From NCBI GenBank assembly GCA_947488345.1, contig CANKZQ010000001.1, positions 486,501-550,500 on the forward strand: a DNA stretch of 64,000 nt, written 5' to 3'. Position 1 is the stretch's first letter, and every line of letters starts with the position of its first letter. This document shows, piece after piece, positions 17,090 through 26,030 of this stretch. A model generated the notes under the pieces. The model made no database searches and was not told the origin of the DNA. It saw only the letters and a program-made list of their open reading frames with translations. This stretch comes from an uncultured Flavobacteriaceae bacterium (GTDB lineage: Bacteria > Bacteroidota > Bacteroidia > Flavobacteriales > Flavobacteriaceae). Both the position numbers and the translations under genes were made by a program.

Positions 17090-17103
17090 ACAGACTTGTC
17101 TGT
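17090..17103. promoter_or_regulatory. Probable TetR operator 2
   Basis: ACAGACTTGTCTGT, a perfect 14-base palindrome (6-2-6 counting the central TT as spacer), 27 bases before the SDR start codon at 17131. It matches operator 1 in reverse orientation. Confidence 0.7.
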
Positions 17104-17130
17104 TCATTATTCACATTAAAAACAATTAAT

Positions 17131-17877
17131 ATGTCAGAATTTAAAAACAAAACGGCCTTAATTATAGGAGGCACTAGTGGAATCGGCCATGCCACGGCTC
17201 AAACGTTATTAAGCGAAGGTGCCAAAGTTCACATCGTTGGTAGATCAACAGATAAGGTAGTAGACGCTCCCAACTTAACTAAGCACAAAGTAAATATTAC
17301 TGATGCCAATGATGTTGAAGCGCTGATAGCTACTATAAATAACCTTGAAAATTTAGATCATTTGGTTAATGCCTCGGGTATATTTGGTCCTAAACCTTTT
17401 TTAGACCATACCAAAGCCGATTATGATTCTTACCTTGATTTAAACCGAGGTTTCTTTTTCATCACACAAGCTGCAGCAAAAAAAATGAAAGCAACAAATG
17501 GCGGCGCAATCGTAAACGTTGGATCTATGTGGGCTCAACAAGCAGTAAAAGCAACGCCTTCTTCGGCCTATTCTATGCAAAAAGCAGGATTACATTCACT
17601 AACCCAGCATTTGGCCATGGAATTAGCCGATGATCATATTAGAGTAAATGCTGTTTCACCTGCGGTTGTAAACACTCCTGTTTATCACGGTGTTTTTGGA
17701 GGAAAAGATGAAGCTCAAAAAGCATTAGAAGGCTTCAACGCATTTCATCCAATTGGCAGAAATGGAACTCCTCAAGACGTTGCAAATAGTATTACATTTT
17801 TACTTTCAGATAAAGCTTCTTGGGTTACAGGTGCTATTTGGGACACTGATGGCGGCGTTAGGGCGGGTAGAAATTAA
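17131..17877 (+). CDS. Short-chain dehydrogenase/reductase
   Basis: 248 residues, a classical SDR. Cofactor loop GGTSGIG at 13-19, the NAS version of NNAG at 80-82, catalytic S132, Y147 and K151 (SAYSMQK), and PAVVNTP after the active site. The residues after beta-2 (VGRST, about 36-40), including an Arg, would suit NADP(H) as much as NAD(H). The substrate is unknown. It is the first of three plus-strand genes behind TetR operator 2, followed by an amine oxidase and an MFS transporter. Confidence 0.92.
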   Translation: MSEFKNKTALIIGGTSGIGHATAQTLLSEGAKVHIVGRSTDKVVDAPNLTKHKVNITDANDVEALIATINNLENLDHLVNASGIFGPKPFLDHTKADYDSYLDLNRGFFFITQAAAKKMKATNGGAIVNVGSMWAQQAVKATPSSAYSMQKAGLHSLTQHLAMELADDHIRVNAVSPAVVNTPVYHGVFGGKDEAQKALEGFNAFHPIGRNGTPQDVANSITFLLSDKASWVTGAIWDTDGGVRAGRN

Positions 17878-17893
17878 CTAGATTTGTCATTAA

Positions 17894-18940
17894 ATGAGTA
17901 TCAAACATTCAAAATATATAATTATTGGTGCTGGCTTATCTGGTTTAACCACGGCGTATCAATTACTAAAATATGGCGAATCTGATTTTAAAGTTTTAGA
18001 AGGTCGTGATCATGTGGGTGGGAGAATTGACACCTCAAATGGTGTTGATTTAGGCGCTACTTGGTTGCAAGACCATCATCAATATCTCCGGCAATTGATG
18101 ACCGACCTAAGGCTTAAAAAATTCGAACAATACAATCAGGATCGGAGTATTTTGGTCTATAACTCCATGGCTCCAGCGCACTATTTTGAACATAGCTCTA
18201 ATGAACCATCGGCATATAGAATTGTTGATGGTTCAATGGCTTTGATAGATGCACTAGTGCATTCATGTCATGATAAAATCGTGCTTAATTCGAAAGTAAT
18301 AAGCGTTTCCGACAAGGGTGAAAAATTATTTCTCAACACACACAATGAAACATACAGCTGTGAACAATTAATTGTAACTACGCCTCCGAAACTGGCAAGT
18401 ACAATAGCTTTTGAGCCTCAATTGCCTGATGACCTTATTGAAGTCATGATTCGCACACATACTTGGATGAGCAATGCCATAAAAATCGGTATCACTTTTC
18501 AATTACCTTTTTGGCGTAACAGAAATTTATCAGGTACGATTATAAGTCAGGTGAGTCCAATAACAGAATTATATGATCATTGCGATTATCAACAAACCAC
18601 CTTTAGCTTAATGGGATTTGCCAATGAAGCCCTGCGAGATGAAACCATGGCAAATAGAAAAGAAGCAATTTTAAGTTATCTCGAAAAATATTTAGGTTCG
18701 GAAATTAGAAATTATATCAACTATGTAGAAAAGGATTGGTCGACCGATAGCTATACTTCAAACGAACAATTGAAGTCGATATATATGAGTCCGCATTATG
18801 GAAACCCATTATTTCAGCGCTTTTACTTAGGAGATAAGGTACTCTTTTCTGGAACAGAGACCTCTCAAATTCATGGAGGTTATATGGAAGGTGCGGTATA
18901 TAGTGGAATAAATGCCGTAAATAAGTTATTAAACAATTAA
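17894..18940 (+). CDS. FAD-dependent amine oxidase family protein
   Basis: 348 residues. The N-terminal dinucleotide motif IIGAGLSGLTTAYQLLK, the VGGRID motif that follows, and the C-terminal FSGTETSQIHGGYMEGAVYSG define the flavin amine oxidase (NAD-binding 8/Amino_oxidase) family. It is shorter than eukaryotic monoamine oxidases (about 500). It may oxidise an amine or desaturate a small molecule. It lies 16 bases behind the SDR and 41 before the MFS gene, consistent with a small TetR-controlled catabolic or detoxifying operon. Confidence 0.85.
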   Translation: MSIKHSKYIIIGAGLSGLTTAYQLLKYGESDFKVLEGRDHVGGRIDTSNGVDLGATWLQDHHQYLRQLMTDLRLKKFEQYNQDRSILVYNSMAPAHYFEHSSNEPSAYRIVDGSMALIDALVHSCHDKIVLNSKVISVSDKGEKLFLNTHNETYSCEQLIVTTPPKLASTIAFEPQLPDDLIEVMIRTHTWMSNAIKIGITFQLPFWRNRNLSGTIISQVSPITELYDHCDYQQTTFSLMGFANEALRDETMANRKEAILSYLEKYLGSEIRNYINYVEKDWSTDSYTSNEQLKSIYMSPHYGNPLFQRFYLGDKVLFSGTETSQIHGGYMEGAVYSGINAVNKLLNN

Positions 18941-18981
18941 TTAGTTATTTTTAACGCTTCCTTTATTAAGTCTTTCATACA

Positions 18982-20145
18982 ATGAAGCATCCAAAATGGG
19001 TACTACCTATTATTGTCATTTCACAATTCTTATGTACATCTCTTTGGTTTGCTGGCAATGCTGTGATCGATGATTTAACACATGTTTTTAGTTTATCTGA
19101 AAGTGCTATTGGCCATTTAACTTCTGCCGTTCAATTTGGTTTTATTTGTGGTACTTTTATTTTTGCGCTATTGGCCATCGCTGATCGTTTTTCACCTTCA
19201 CGGATATTTTTTATAAGCGCCATTCTCGCTTCTACATTTAATTTTGCACTCATTTATGAGCAAAACACGTTGGTAAGCCTATTATCCTTTCGTTTTTTAA
19301 CTGGTTTTTTTCTTGCCGGTATATATCCTGTTGGAATGAAAATAGCATCCGACTACTACGAAAAAGGACTGGGTAAATCACTAGGTTTTTTAGTAGGTGC
19401 TCTAGTTCTTGGCACAGCTTTTCCTCATTTTTTACAAGGATTTTCGATTCAACTATCTTGGTCTACAGTACTATTATCTACCTCAACTATTGCCGTGTTA
19501 GGAGGGTTTTTTATGCTCTTTGTTAAAGATGGTCCTTTTAGAAAAAAACATCCCAACTTAGAGTTGTCTAGTTTTTTACACGTATTCAGGCGTAAGAAAT
19601 TTAGGGGTGCCGCGTTTGGATATTTTGGACACATGTGGGAACTCTATGCTTTTTGGACTTTTGTACCTTTATTATTATCTACCTATCAAAAGCTCCATCC
19701 AACAATCTTACTCAATATCTCACTGTGGTCATTTTTAATTATTGGCCTAGGAGGATTCGCCTGTGTGCTGTCCGGGTATCTTTCCTCCCTCTTTGGTGCA
19801 AAAAAAATTGCCTCGATTTCTCTGACATTATCCTGTTGCTGTTGTTTAGTATCTCCCCTACTATTTTATACAAACCCTTATCTGTTTTTAGCTTTTCTTA
19901 TATTTTGGGGGCTGGTTGTGATTGCTGACTCTCCTCTTTTTTCTGCATTAGTGGCAAAAAATGCCCCATCCGAAAATAGAGGCACGGCCTTAACGATTGT
20001 GAATTGTTTAGGTTTTGCAATTACCATTATTAGTATTCAACTAATTAACTTTCTTACGACCATATTAGATATACATTTATTATTTATGGTATTGGCCTTT
20101 GGTCCTATACTTGGGTTATTACACCTTTACAAGAAAAACTCATGA
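18982..20145 (+). CDS. Major facilitator superfamily transporter
   Basis: 387 residues, about twelve membrane segments. The second-loop region LLAIADRFSPSRIFF is a relaxed form of the MFS A-motif, and the N- and C-terminal halves have six segments each. The substrate is unknown. As the last gene of the TetR-SDR-oxidase group it is a candidate exporter or importer for the compound that the enzymes handle. It ends 61 bases before a separate lipoprotein gene. Confidence 0.82.
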   Translation: MKHPKWVLPIIVISQFLCTSLWFAGNAVIDDLTHVFSLSESAIGHLTSAVQFGFICGTFIFALLAIADRFSPSRIFFISAILASTFNFALIYEQNTLVSLLSFRFLTGFFLAGIYPVGMKIASDYYEKGLGKSLGFLVGALVLGTAFPHFLQGFSIQLSWSTVLLSTSTIAVLGGFFMLFVKDGPFRKKHPNLELSSFLHVFRRKKFRGAAFGYFGHMWELYAFWTFVPLLLSTYQKLHPTILLNISLWSFLIIGLGGFACVLSGYLSSLFGAKKIASISLTLSCCCCLVSPLLFYTNPYLFLAFLIFWGLVVIADSPLFSALVAKNAPSENRGTALTIVNCLGFAITIISIQLINFLTTILDIHLLFMVLAFGPILGLLHLYKKNS

Positions 20146-20206
20146 TACACTGCGCAACTGAATGAGATGAATTACATCTATTCAATAACTTCCAAGCTAC
20201 ACCAAC

Positions 20207-20719
20207 ATGAAAAAATCAATATTTCTTTGCCTTTTATTAGTTTTTACTACCTCCGTATTTGTTGCTTGTTCATCGGACGAACTAGTTCAAATAAATGATG
20301 AAAAATTATATGGAGTATGGTTTGAAAACTTTACGATAGAAGATAAGAATCAAACATCCAGATTAGAATATCGATTTAATGTAGATAACACATACGAAGT
20401 TGTGCGAATGCGCATTGACAACGTCAATGGTAGTATCCTAGGTTATCGCTATCGTGAATTAGGTACTTTTAATTTACGAAACAATACCTTATTCTTTTCA
20501 GATATAAGAAGATATGTTAGTGACGATACGGGGCAAGAAGAAGTATCTGAAATCGAGAATTTACAATTGGTTAGTCCAGATTCTAATACCATTATTTCAC
20601 ATAAAATAGAACTTAGAGATAATGAAAGAATACTTGAATTCATAACACCTCCATGCAATGATACCGGAAACTGTCTCGCGCTGCCTTTGTTAAAAAAAGT
20701 AGAAGTAACTATTTTTTGA
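20207..20719 (+). CDS. Lipocalin-like lipoprotein
   Basis: 170 residues. The N-terminus MKKSIFLCLLLVFTT ends in the lipobox VFVACS (Cys21), so it is a lipoprotein, with SSDE after the Cys. The body has a short alternating beta pattern starting with LYGVWFENF, the GxW signature of lipocalin-like proteins, with FRYRELGTFNL-like strands. C-terminal cysteines (PPCNDTGNC) may form a disulfide. Role unknown. It is single, with its stop converging on the NTF2-like gene 24 bases away. Confidence 0.72.
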   Translation: MKKSIFLCLLLVFTTSVFVACSSDELVQINDEKLYGVWFENFTIEDKNQTSRLEYRFNVDNTYEVVRMRIDNVNGSILGYRYRELGTFNLRNNTLFFSDIRRYVSDDTGQEEVSEIENLQLVSPDSNTIISHKIELRDNERILEFITPPCNDTGNCLALPLLKKVEVTIF

Positions 20720-20743
20720 CTTCACCATTCAGTACGTTTAGAT

Positions 20744-21136
20744 TTACTTCTTAAGCGCCTCTAACAATTCACCCATTTTTTGGTGAATTAAATGCACCGC
20801 TTTTAATGGACGTAACATAACTTTGAACTCTGTTATCTTACCAGCATTATTCCACCGTATCATATCTACCCCATTGATAATAATTCCATCTATTTCTACA
20901 GTAAATTCTAACATCGCATTATAATCATCTTCAATTTCTCGTACATAGGTAAATGAATCATCAAAAAATACTTTAAACGCTGCCCCTAAATAAAGCATAG
21001 TATCTTTCTTACCAACTTGAGGTGTATGCACTACCGGAGAATGAAACACCACATTTTCATCTAGTAGCTCATTTAGCTTGATAAGATCTTTTTCGGCCAC
21101 TATTTGATGCCATTTCTCAATTGTACTCGATTCCAT
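20744..21136 (-). CDS. NTF2-like/SnoaL-like protein
   Basis: 130 residues with the cone-shaped NTF2 fold pattern: an N-terminal helix (IEKWHQIVAEKDLIKLNELLDENVVFHSP), strand-rich middle (TYVREIEDDYNAMLEFTVEIDG) and a terminal strand region (MIRWNNAGKITEFKVMLRP). NTF2-like proteins are either small enzymes or ligand-binding proteins, and the fold does not reveal which. It is 18 bases behind the CCA-adding enzyme gene on the same strand, so it is probably the last gene of the tsaC-CCA transcript. Confidence 0.75.
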   Translation of the reverse strand: MESSTIEKWHQIVAEKDLIKLNELLDENVVFHSPVVHTPQVGKKDTMLYLGAAFKVFFDDSFTYVREIEDDYNAMLEFTVEIDGIIINGVDMIRWNNAGKITEFKVMLRPLKAVHLIHQKMGELLEALKK

Positions 21137-21154
21137 AGAAATACCTTATTTTAT

Positions 21155-22579
21155 TTAGTTCGCCTTAGTTAAACCTAATTTTTCTGCTTGCACCAGCATA
21201 TATTGATAGGCTTCGTCATAATCATTCTTTATTTCACCCTCCAATATTGCTTCCTTGACAGCCTCTTTGAGTATCCCTATTTCTCTACATGGTTTTAGGT
21301 CGAATGTTTTCATAATTAATTCACCAGAAATTGGGGGTTGAAAATTACGCACTCGATCACGCTCTTCTACTTCTTTAATTTTTTGACGAACCAATTTGAA
21401 ATTGTTATGGTATTGCTTAAATTTCTTCGCATTCTTTGTCGTGATATCCGCTTCGCAATGCGTCATTAAATCTTCAATATCATCTCCTGCATCGAAAATT
21501 AATCTTCGTATCGCTGAATCGGTAACTTCTTCGGCCAAAATGACTGGGCGAGAACTTAACAGCACCAACTTTTGAACATATTTCATTTTATCGTTCAAGG
21601 GCATTTTTAACCGTTTGAACAATTTATATACCATTTTTGAGCCTACGAATTCATGGGCATGAAACGTCCAACCATTTTTTTTGTCAAATCGTTTCGTTGG
21701 AGCTTTTCCAATATCATGTAATAATGCCGACCAACGCAACCAAAGATTATCTGTTTTTTCTGATATATTATCGACAACTTCTAAGGTATGATAAAAATTA
21801 TCTTTGTGTTTTTGACCTTGCACTTCATCAATACCCTTCAATGCTATCAATTCGGGTAAAAACCGTTTCAGCAAGCCGGTTTTTTCTAATAATATAAACC
21901 CTTTTGAAGGTTTGTCAGCCAATAATATTTTATGCAATTCTTCGACGATTCGCTCTTTAGTGATGATATCTATTCTTGCAGCGTTCTTGGTAATGGCATC
22001 TAGTGAGTTCTGCTCAATAGTAAAATCTAATTGTGTCGCGAATCGAATCGCTCTCATCATCCGTAATGGGTCGTCAGAATAGGTAATATCAGGGTCTAAC
22101 GGTGTTTTTATAATTCCTTTTTCTAAATCTTTACTTCCGTTAAACGGATCTAATATATTACCATAAGTAGAACGAGATAAACTGATCGCCAAAGCATTAA
22201 TGGTGAAGTCACGTCTATTTTGATCTTCTTCTAGAGTGCCTGCTTCGACTTCTGGATTTCTACTGTCTTTTGTATATGACTCTCTTCGAGCACCCACAAA
22301 TTCTACTTCTATATCTTCAAAACGTAACATGGCCGTTCCATAGGTTTTAAAAACTTGAACTTTTGGCTTATTCGGTAATAATTTCGCGACTTTTTGAGCT
22401 AATTCAATACCACTACCCACCGTTACTATGTCGATATCTTTCGCAACCTTTTTGCGCTGAAGTAAAAAATCTCGTACAAAACCACCGATTACATATGATT
22501 CTAAATTTAAGTGCTCAGAGGCCTCAGAAACGTAGTCGAATATGCGATGTGCAAGTGCTTTCTTATAATTTCGCTGCAT
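21155..22579 (-). CDS. cca: CCA-adding enzyme/tRNA nucleotidyltransferase with HD domain
   Basis: 474 residues. The class II nucleotidyltransferase head contains YVIGGFVRDFLL and the metal-binding KDIDIV pair (about 33-60), followed by the RRDFTINALA motif that binds the template region, the neck and body, and an HD phosphohydrolase domain (LLHDIGKAPTKRF, about 285). It adds or repairs the 3' CCA of tRNAs. The HD domain is typical of bacterial members. It starts 4 bases after the stop of tsaC, so it is co-transcribed with another tRNA-modification gene. A pure poly(A) polymerase is less likely. Confidence 0.9.
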   Translation of the reverse strand: MQRNYKKALAHRIFDYVSEASEHLNLESYVIGGFVRDFLLQRKKVAKDIDIVTVGSGIELAQKVAKLLPNKPKVQVFKTYGTAMLRFEDIEVEFVGARRESYTKDSRNPEVEAGTLEEDQNRRDFTINALAISLSRSTYGNILDPFNGSKDLEKGIIKTPLDPDITYSDDPLRMMRAIRFATQLDFTIEQNSLDAITKNAARIDIITKERIVEELHKILLADKPSKGFILLEKTGLLKRFLPELIALKGIDEVQGQKHKDNFYHTLEVVDNISEKTDNLWLRWSALLHDIGKAPTKRFDKKNGWTFHAHEFVGSKMVYKLFKRLKMPLNDKMKYVQKLVLLSSRPVILAEEVTDSAIRRLIFDAGDDIEDLMTHCEADITTKNAKKFKQYHNNFKLVRQKIKEVEERDRVRNFQPPISGELIMKTFDLKPCREIGILKEAVKEAILEGEIKNDYDEAYQYMLVQAEKLGLTKAN

Positions 22580-22583
22580 ACAA

Positions 22584-23153
22584 TTATTCTCTAATAATTT
22601 CTAATGTTCCGTCTTTCAAAACTTTGACAATTCTTGAAGGCGTAGTCATCATTTTATCCTGATACAAATTTACTATATAATCAACGGCATTCAAAATAGG
22701 TGTCTCAATTTGATCAAAAGATGTTGGTGTTGGTCGTTCACTAATATTAGCCGATGTTGACACCAATGGACTCCCTAATTTCTCAATCAATTTTTGGCAA
22801 AATTTGTCTTGCACAATTCGCACCGCAACGGTATTATCACGTGCGATAAGGTTTGCCGCCAATCCTGTAGGGTTATCATAAATAATTGTAGTCGGTTTCG
22901 TTGCATCATCAATAAGTTGCAGTGCCTCTTGCGGAATGTAACTAATATAACTTTCTAACATCTCTATGTTATTGACTAAAATCACGAGACTTTTACTCTC
23001 ATCTCTCTTTTTAGCCTGGTATATCTTAGCAACGGCAGCTTCATTTGTGGCGTCACATCCCAATCCCCAAACAGTATCTGTGGGATAGAGAATAATCCCT
23101 CCTTTTTGAAGTATCTCAAATGCCTTATTAACTTCTTTAGGTATCATTAACAT
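22584..23153 (-). CDS. L-threonylcarbamoyladenylate synthase (Sua5/YciO/YrdC family)
   Basis: 189 residues, YrdC domain only. The conserved KGGIILYPTDTVWGLGCDA and KKRDESKSLVILV stretches form the nucleotide and carbamate site, and STSANISERPTPTS closes the fold. It makes threonylcarbamoyl-AMP from threonine, bicarbonate and ATP, the first step of t6A37 in ANN-decoding tRNAs; the second step enzyme TsaD is encoded at 60 kb. Two starts are possible (ATG at 23153 or 23147). It heads the tsaC-cca-NTF2 transcript. Confidence 0.9.
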   Translation of the reverse strand: MLMIPKEVNKAFEILQKGGIILYPTDTVWGLGCDATNEAAVAKIYQAKKRDESKSLVILVNNIEMLESYISYIPQEALQLIDDATKPTTIIYDNPTGLAANLIARDNTVAVRIVQDKFCQKLIEKLGSPLVSTSANISERPTPTSFDQIETPILNAVDYIVNLYQDKMMTTPSRIVKVLKDGTLEIIRE

Positions 23154-23241
23154 ATTAAATATTCGGAAGTAAAAATACGATTAGTTTCATGAGTATAGTG
23201 TGGTGCGCTAGCTGTTTCCTTTTTTAAAATAAGCTAGTTTA

Positions 23242-24186
23242 TTATTTCATCCGTTTTTCTAACCAGGGAAGTATATAATTCAAAATTGGGGGCGGACAAA
23301 GATCTAGGCTCTGTAAACCAAGAAACAATTTCCTTTTTCCTTTAGTATTCAATTTGTACTTATACCAAAATAGTGGTTTTTTATATGACCTAAAATACAT
23401 CAATTGTAGATCACTCTTAAACATACATGTTCCATTTTTTATTTCAATATGATTGGCTAAACCTTGTGGAGTAAATTGTGCTTTATCTCTAAATTTATAC
23501 CTGATGTTTTCGACAAAAACTTCCTTGTTTTCTTTAAAGTAATTTTCGAAAGTTGATTTTCTCATGGGATGAGGAGTATGTCTAAAATTATAATACCTTT
23601 TAAACCCTAAGAGTTGCGCAGCCTTTTGTTGAGCGGCCTTGTGACCATACCTTACTTTTTTAAACTTTTTATAAAATATATCTTTATCGAATTTTTGCCA
23701 TTTTCCTCTTAAAACAGGTAGGCCGTTTTTATAAAAATCAGTAGGTTTAGTCTCATTTATAAGAAAAAAGTCATCGTTAAAATAAACAAAATGTTCTGCC
23801 AAATTGGGTATTCTATAGATGCATGTCTCTATAGGTCTACAATTAAAAGTGGGTAAAAACTGTTCGTATCCTGTAAAGATATCTTTGTGATCAATAATAG
23901 ATACTTTTTTATACTCATTAGTGCCGTTTTCCTTCGTTAGAAAATAAGGTGTTTGCTCATCGGTAACAATATAAATATTTCTGATAAATGATGCATACTT
24001 AATGATAGAGTCTATGGTGAATTTGATTTCATTTACTTGATCAAATCGGGTTCTAAACTTCTTTGTACCAATTGTTTTTGTATCCTTTACGTAAGGACGA
24101 ATTTTTTCTTTGTGCTTCTCATCATTGCCATCAACCCATAAAATGACAGCATCTATCGGGTGTTCTTTATGATTATCTTTTGTCAT
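23242..24186 (-). CDS. Stealth-family sugar-phosphate transferase
   Basis: 314 residues. Conserved regions in order: CR1 near the N-terminus (IDAVILWVDGNDEKH), CR2 (RTRFDQVNEIKFTIDSI, with YIVTDEQTP and HFVYFNDDFFLIN), CR3 with FRHTPHPMRKS and CR4 near the end. This order defines the Stealth family, which includes capsule hexose-1-phosphate transferases of pathogens and eukaryotic GlcNAc-phosphotransferase. It likely builds phosphodiester-linked surface glycan. It is the last gene of a minus-strand group with TupA-type and GT2 genes. Confidence 0.85.
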   Translation of the reverse strand: MTKDNHKEHPIDAVILWVDGNDEKHKEKIRPYVKDTKTIGTKKFRTRFDQVNEIKFTIDSIIKYASFIRNIYIVTDEQTPYFLTKENGTNEYKKVSIIDHKDIFTGYEQFLPTFNCRPIETCIYRIPNLAEHFVYFNDDFFLINETKPTDFYKNGLPVLRGKWQKFDKDIFYKKFKKVRYGHKAAQQKAAQLLGFKRYYNFRHTPHPMRKSTFENYFKENKEVFVENIRYKFRDKAQFTPQGLANHIEIKNGTCMFKSDLQLMYFRSYKKPLFWYKYKLNTKGKRKLFLGLQSLDLCPPPILNYILPWLEKRMK

Positions 24187-24210
24187 AATTTAGTACATTA
24201 ACCTAAACAA

Positions 24211-25125
24211 CTAGCTTACCTCTGTGATATACTGTTTATTAGGATCAATTTTTGGAAGGTGAATAAAATCTCCCAATACTTTATTGTATTCTTCTGGATG
24301 CATGTCTTTTCTTCCATCCGACGGATAAAATGTCATTTCACCAAAAATGGACCTTCCTTTAATCGAATAAAAATCAACTCGTACAAAAGGGAAATTGGCT
24401 GCTAGTGTTTCCGACAATTTCATCATTTCAATAAAATTACTTGGTTTTTCGACTTCCGTTGAGATAGTTTTCTCAGCAGAAACATAACGGTAAGGCAATC
24501 TATTAAAATCTAAATCATAAAAAGCCCGTTTATGATTTTCTATTCTGTCTAGGTGCACTTCCATTAATTTCGCAACACCATTAAAACAATAAAATTTATA
24601 ATCTATTAAAGACGTAACTCCATCATCTTTCAAAAATTTTTCAGCTATCAACCTTGGCTTTACATCTTTATAAGCCCACTCCTGCCCCATACGATAATAC
24701 TGGTTTATACTGAGCCATTTTTTAAACAGCGTACTGATCTTTTTTTGATTGAGTTTGTCTTTATCTGTCACTATTAAATTATAACTGCTGGCATGTGTCG
24801 CTTTAATAACAAACTTCTGAGGCAACTCGTCATATATTATTTCATCTGGCGCATCGTACACCCCATAAATTTCATTAAGATATTGAGCCCCGATTTTTTC
24901 TTCAACGTAGGTTCGTACCGCATATTTATCAACTAATTGAGTTAATATTTTTGGGTGGTAAAACACCTTAAGCCATTGAATTTTTTCATTGAACTCTTTT
25001 GGGTTTTCTAGATTTAGTTTTTTTCCAGTAAAATATTCATAATGATACTTTGCATATATTTTGGGCGGCAAGAAGCGCATTTTTCGCATCATTCGCGCAA
25101 TGAACTTTCGTACTGTTTTTATCAT
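24211..25125 (-). CDS. TupA-like ATP-grasp protein of glycan assembly
   Basis: 304 residues from the ATG at 25125. A frame-extending ATG at 25173 lies upstream of an exact TAnnTTTG box (25143-25150), so it would not be on the transcript. The N-terminal region has the family signature KIYAKYHYEYFTGKKLNLENP and FNEKIQWLKV, followed by an ATP-grasp core (FVIKATHASSYN; PRLIAEKFL; FYCFNGVAKLMEV; VRVDFYSIKG). Members sit in capsule and teichuronopeptide clusters and ligate amino acids or similar groups to sugar acids. The exact substrate is unknown. It is 24 bases upstream of the Stealth gene. Confidence 0.82.
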   Translation of the reverse strand: MIKTVRKFIARMMRKMRFLPPKIYAKYHYEYFTGKKLNLENPKEFNEKIQWLKVFYHPKILTQLVDKYAVRTYVEEKIGAQYLNEIYGVYDAPDEIIYDELPQKFVIKATHASSYNLIVTDKDKLNQKKISTLFKKWLSINQYYRMGQEWAYKDVKPRLIAEKFLKDDGVTSLIDYKFYCFNGVAKLMEVHLDRIENHKRAFYDLDFNRLPYRYVSAEKTISTEVEKPSNFIEMMKLSETLAANFPFVRVDFYSIKGRSIFGEMTFYPSDGRKDMHPEEYNKVLGDFIHLPKIDPNKQYITEVS

Positions 25126-25142
25126 AATTTGAATAATTTTGA

Positions 25143-25150
25143 CAAAGGTA
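25143..25150 (-). promoter_or_regulatory. -7 box of the TupA-like gene
   Basis: TACCTTTG on the minus strand, exact TAnnTTTG, 17 bases before the ATG at 25125. It decides the start of this gene against the longer frame. Confidence 0.5.
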
Positions 25151-25184
25151 ATATGCTCAATTGAGAAGTACACTTTAACACCAT

Positions 25185-26030
25185 TTACTTCTTGTTTTTA
25201 TATAATAACCATAACTTCACATACCTTGTAAAAACACCATACGCATGGTGATTTGCCAATACAAAGCCCGGAAAACCATCTAAAAACCCAAATCGTAAAA
25301 CATAATGTGAAAAAAATCGATAAATTGGTTTAATCGTGACATGATAGGCATTTACCTTGCGATTTTTTTTAAATAATTCTTCCGCCTGAAGTGATGTATA
25401 TTGATCTAGTTTAATTGAATAATAATCATAATTTTGATATGAATAATGTTCAATTTTGTTCTTTAAAAAACCTATTTCCCCATCATATTCAATCAACTCA
25501 TGAACCAACTTTCCGTCATACTTACATTTATCTTTTCTAAATAATCGGATGACTTTATCGCGCTGCCAGCCTCCATAATTAATTTTTCTATCGAAAAAAT
25601 AGAATGCGCGATAGATATAAAAACCAACACAATCATTCGGGCTTTTAATGGCATGTAAGATTTCATCTTTTAGTGCTAAGTTCACTCTTTCATCGGCATC
25701 TAAAATATAAATCCAGTTATGTTTTGCAAGATGAATCGCATGATTCTTTTGAGACGAGAAATTATCAAATTCTCTTTGAATTACCCGAGCACCAAGCCTT
25801 TTTGCAAGTGTCACTGTCTGATCATCACTAAAAGAATCAATCACGATAATTTCATCAGCAAATCCAACAGACTTTATAGCATCTTCAATATTAAACTCTT
25901 CGTTCAATGTAGGGATGATAGCTGTTATTTTTATGGACTCTTTCAATACCTCTTTTTTGTAGGTCGTAAATTTAGTATTTGTTTTTATCAATCTACATAA
26001 TAAATTACTTATAAATGTTATTTTTGCCAA
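25185..26030 (-). CDS. Family 2 glycosyltransferase, WaaE/KdtX-like
   Basis: 281 residues as a TTG-started frame. No ATG precedes the conserved start KITAIIPTLNEE (about 34-45), so the true start may be a TTG at 26030, 25991 or 25946. The GT-A fold shows the DEIIVIDSFSDDQT and YILDADERV (DxD) motifs, then LRFGFLDGFPGF near the end, typical of LPS-core beta-1,4-glucosyltransferase WaaE relatives. It probably adds a core sugar of lipopolysaccharide. Divergent from the Kdo-kinase-like gene, with which it shares the tiny promoter region. Confidence 0.85.
   Translation of the reverse strand: MAKITFISNLLCRLIKTNTKFTTYKKEVLKESIKITAIIPTLNEEFNIEDAIKSVGFADEIIVIDSFSDDQTVTLAKRLGARVIQREFDNFSSQKNHAIHLAKHNWIYILDADERVNLALKDEILHAIKSPNDCVGFYIYRAFYFFDRKINYGGWQRDKVIRLFRKDKCKYDGKLVHELIEYDGEIGFLKNKIEHYSYQNYDYYSIKLDQYTSLQAEELFKKNRKVNAYHVTIKPIYRFFSHYVLRFGFLDGFPGFVLANHHAYGVFTRYVKLWLLYKNKK
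26019..26026 (+). promoter_or_regulatory. -7 box abutting the Kdo-kinase-like gene
   Basis: TATTTTTG, exact TAnnTTTG, with only four bases (CCAA) before the ATG at 26031. The transcript would start at or next to the start codon. Confidence 0.5.
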
